A DNA stretch of 9,818 nt, from contig LSCM01000032.1 of the NCBI GenBank assembly GCA_001577185.1, positions 1-9,818 of the forward strand, read 5' to 3'. The position numbers and the translations under genes were made by a program. Shown here in pieces: positions 7,989-9,818 of this stretch. The stretch comes from Cloacimonetes bacterium TCS62. Lineage in GTDB: Bacteria > Cloacimonadota > Cloacimonadia > Cloacimonadales > TCS61. Within the stretch, counting starts at the first letter, position 1. Every line of letters begins with the position of its first letter. The notes below the pieces were generated by a model. That model was not told where the DNA came from. It saw only the letters and a program-made list of their open reading frames with translations, and did not search any database.

Positions 7989-8614
7989 AATTGAATAAGT
8001 TAGTTTTATTAATTTTGATCTTGATGATGATCTTACCGCTAATGGCAGATGGTATAAAAAGCGAATTACAAAACTCTATAGATAAGATAAAAGCACCTGA
8101 CGAGATTAAAGTTTTTCTCATTTCAATGATCCCTATATTTGAACTAAGGGGTTCCATTCCGATCGGAATACATAAATATGATCTGTCTTATTGGTCAGTC
8201 ATACCTATATCAATCTTTGGGAATATGGTACCGATCTTTTTTATACTTCTCTTTTTTGATTTTGTGACAAAATTGTGTTACAAAGTACCAATCTTCAAGA
8301 AAATATTGGAAGCTATTTTTGCTCGGACCCGCAAAAAAAGTCAGGTAATAAAAAAATATGAAGAAATTGGATTAATGTTGTTCGTAGCAATTCCATTACC
8401 TATAACTGGTGCTTGGACAGGTTCACTGGCGGCATATCTGTTTGGATTAAGGTTCTGGAAGTCTATTTTGTTCATCTTTCTGGGAGTTCTAATAGCTGCA
8501 ACTGTTGTTTCCTTTCTTACTTCTCTTAAATGGCTCGGTGCGATTATCGCAGCTTTAGCATTCATGGTTGTTTTTGTGTCGAATAGTATCAAAAAAAGAA
8601 GATCGAATATGTAA
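7982..8614 (+). CDS. COG2426-type small membrane protein (putative small multidrug export protein)
   Basis: A 210-residue integral membrane protein matching the Sm_multidrug_ex family; transport function in this family is presumed, not proven. A hydrophobic N-terminal segment (about 5-20, possibly a signal sequence) precedes a charged linker. The two hallmark motifs follow: PIFELRGSIPIG (51-62) and AIPLPITGAWTG (136-147), each a proline/glycine-rich likely re-entrant hairpin. Membrane helices lie near 71-97, 158-180 and 184-202, and the tail KKRRSNM is positively charged. The ATG overlaps the pcm end by 7 bases with AGGTGA at 7970-7975 (spacer 6). A TTG at 7991 preceded by AAGGA (7978-7982, spacer 8) is an alternative start that would remove three residues. 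It is the last gene of the tight surE-pcm cluster. Confidence 0.85.
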   Translation: MVKLNKLVLLILILMMILPLMADGIKSELQNSIDKIKAPDEIKVFLISMIPIFELRGSIPIGIHKYDLSYWSVIPISIFGNMVPIFFILLFFDFVTKLCYKVPIFKKILEAIFARTRKKSQVIKKYEEIGLMLFVAIPLPITGAWTGSLAAYLFGLRFWKSILFIFLGVLIAATVVSFLTSLKWLGAIIAALAFMVVFVSNSIKKRRSNM

Positions 8615-8655
8615 TGTTGATATTCTATACTTTTAAGCAGAATAAAGAGAAATCC

Positions 8656-8685
8656 TTGACAAAAGATAAAAAAATTGGTCATATT
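8656..8685 (+). promoter_or_regulatory. Candidate sigma-70-like promoter for the beta-helix gene
   Basis: TTGACA at 8656-8661 is followed after 18 bases by CATATT (8680-8685), which matches four of six -10 positions; TCATAT at 17 bases is the alternative. The pair lies in the 97-base gap after the membrane-protein gene, 27 bases before the next ATG. No terminator separates the two genes, so some read-through from upstream is possible. Confidence 0.5.
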
Positions 8686-8711
8686 TTGTTTTGAATAGTT
8701 TAGGGGGAGTT

Positions 8712-9818
8712 ATGAAGAAAGAAATTCTTATATTTTTATTTTTTATCATTGTGATCAATCTGCTGGGCACTGATGTTTCCGGAGAACAATTTGGGACATG
8801 GGACTTTGTTAGCAGCCCTTACAATGTTGTAGGGGATGTGACGATTCCATCAGGTCAAACTCTCAATATAGAAGCTGGTGTAGAAATTATCGCTATGGGT
8901 AACTACAAGATAACTGCATTGGGAAACATTTTAGCTGCGGGAACTTTTTCAGATTCCATAAGCTTCATTGGTGATGGTGATTTAGATTGGGGAGGTATTA
9001 GATTAGAAGATGAAGAAGATCAAAGTGAGTTCAGTTATTGCAGGATCTTCAATACTAACGATACAAACGATTATGGTATTCATTCTGTAAATAGCTCAGT
9101 TGTGATCCAACATTGTTATTTTTATGATCATCAAAAAGGTATTTCATTTTCTGGGATGACCGCAAATAACCCATCTTATATGGAAATTAAACATTCAAAA
9201 ATTGCTAATGTACTAAAAAGTGGAATAACGATCGTTGATAATTCAAATGTACTCATCGATTCTTGCGAAGTTACTCAATGCGGTCTTGGACCTCAATTTT
9301 ATGGAGCAATACAGCTTTCCTTGCAAAACAGTTCGCATTCTTGCAGTCCGACGATCACCAACAACTTCATTCATCACAATGGCAAGCAGGGAATTACGAT
9401 GGCAAATCTTTATGGTTATGCCAATATGGCTCCCACCGTGGAAGACAATGAACTAAGTTATAATTACACGGGCATTTATCTTTATGGTGGCCAGGGAACT
9501 TATAATCGCAACCATATTCATCATAATTTTGTGGAAAACAATGCAGATTCTGGTGCTGGCGTGATGCTTTACGGAAGCGATGCTGATGCTATCTTTACTT
9601 ATAATGAAATACATGACAACTACACCGGTTTTTATCTTGCAGCCAGCGCAACAGCCAACCTGGGAGATTTGAATAATACAGATCCCAATGATGATGGTTA
9701 TAACTGCATTTACAACAACATTTTCTTTAATGGAACTGAATATAGTGTCTATAATGCCAGTTCTGCCGATGTAACAGCAGAAAACACGGTCTGGGATGAC
9801 GATCCACCAATCACTACA
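8712..9818 (+). CDS. Secreted right-handed parallel beta-helix (NosD/PbH1-type) protein, 3' end beyond window
   Basis: The frame is open from the ATG to the last base (369 codons), so the C-terminus is missing. It starts with MKKE and a hydrophobic stretch (5-18), a likely Sec signal peptide with cleavage around 20-24. The first helix turn carries the capping motif VTIPSGQTLNIEAGVEI (43-59). Asparagine- and glycine-rich coils of about 20-30 residues follow, such as NNFIHHNGKQGITM (217-230), DNELSYNYTGIYLYGG (245-260) and YNEIHDNYTGFYLA (297-310). The insert LGDLNNTDPNDDGYN (317-331) resembles extracellular FCB-group beta-helix proteins. Such proteins often end in a sorting domain (for example type IX secretion) or a surface anchor, which cannot be checked here. 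No polysaccharide lyase active site was recognised, so binding, adhesion or glycan processing remain open. TAGGGGGAG at 8701-8709 is the ribosome binding site. Confidence 0.87.
   Translation, partial: MKKEILIFLFFIIVINLLGTDVSGEQFGTWDFVSSPYNVVGDVTIPSGQTLNIEAGVEIIAMGNYKITALGNILAAGTFSDSISFIGDGDLDWGGIRLEDEEDQSEFSYCRIFNTNDTNDYGIHSVNSSVVIQHCYFYDHQKGISFSGMTANNPSYMEIKHSKIANVLKSGITIVDNSNVLIDSCEVTQCGLGPQFYGAIQLSLQNSSHSCSPTITNNFIHHNGKQGITMANLYGYANMAPTVEDNELSYNYTGIYLYGGQGTYNRNHIHHNFVENNADSGAGVMLYGSDADAIFTYNEIHDNYTGFYLAASATANLGDLNNTDPNDDGYNCIYNNIFFNGTEYSVYNASSADVTAENTVWDDDPPITT

Noticed and set aside
8621..8644. Terminator hairpin TATTCT...AGAATA after the COG2426 gene
   Set aside because: Only a 6-bp AT-rich stem with a 12-base loop and no T tract, so it is unlikely to stop transcription.
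9235..9456. Short open frames of 60-75 codons overlapping the beta-helix gene
   Set aside because: They lie in the other two frames of a clear, uninterrupted beta-helix coding frame, with no ribosome binding site and no recognisable protein.
1..9818. CRISPR array, toxin-antitoxin pair, prophage or transposon
   Set aside because: No regularly spaced repeats, integrase/transposase motifs or terminal inverted repeats were found; all genes are co-directional and of ordinary families.

Overview
The window is a compact, AT-rich (roughly one third G+C), all-plus-strand stretch of bacterial chromosome. It holds ten protein genes and no RNA genes, insertion sequences or CRISPR arrays. No gene-free stretch exceeds 300 bases; the longest gaps are about 178 bases (5676-5853) and 97 bases (8615-8711). 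Low G+C, standard genetic code, AAGGA-type ribosome binding sites and a secreted NosD/PbH1-like beta-helix protein of a style common in Candidatus Cloacimonadota and related FCB-group bacteria suggest such an organism. This is inference from protein style; there is no marker gene to prove it.

Region 1 (1-5675) reads as one transcription unit. It starts inside the ATPase of a BMP/Nup-type nucleoside ABC importer (1-1089). Two permease genes follow (1086-2192 and 2182-3108), overlapping by 4 and 11 bases. Eighteen bases later comes a zinc nucleobase/nucleoside deaminase (3127-3600), then an M3-family peptidyl-dipeptidase (3630-5675). A strong intrinsic terminator (5686-5718) closes the unit. 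The set suggests scavenging of external nucleosides with deamination inside the cell, plus final breakdown of small peptides. The periplasmic binding lipoprotein and the N-terminal part of the ATPase should lie just upstream.

Region 2 (5854-8614) is a second tight cluster: a family-2 glycosyltransferase, surE (5'/3'-nucleotidase), pcm (L-isoaspartyl protein methyltransferase) and a COG2426-type small membrane protein. The surE-pcm pair is a classic conserved stationary-phase/repair neighbourhood, here without the nlpD and rpoS that follow it in E. coli.

Region 3 (8712 to the right edge) is the start of a secreted right-handed parallel beta-helix protein. It remains open at the window end and probably carries its sorting or anchoring domain beyond it.

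Both gaps longer than 40 bases contain the string CTTGACA, a likely -35 element, so the window probably holds three transcription units. Most of this is ordinary housekeeping and transport gene content. The points most worth a second look are the deaminase tied to the nucleoside importer, the base-use shift within the beta-helix gene, and the start-site details. I do not see convincing evidence of a wholly new system.
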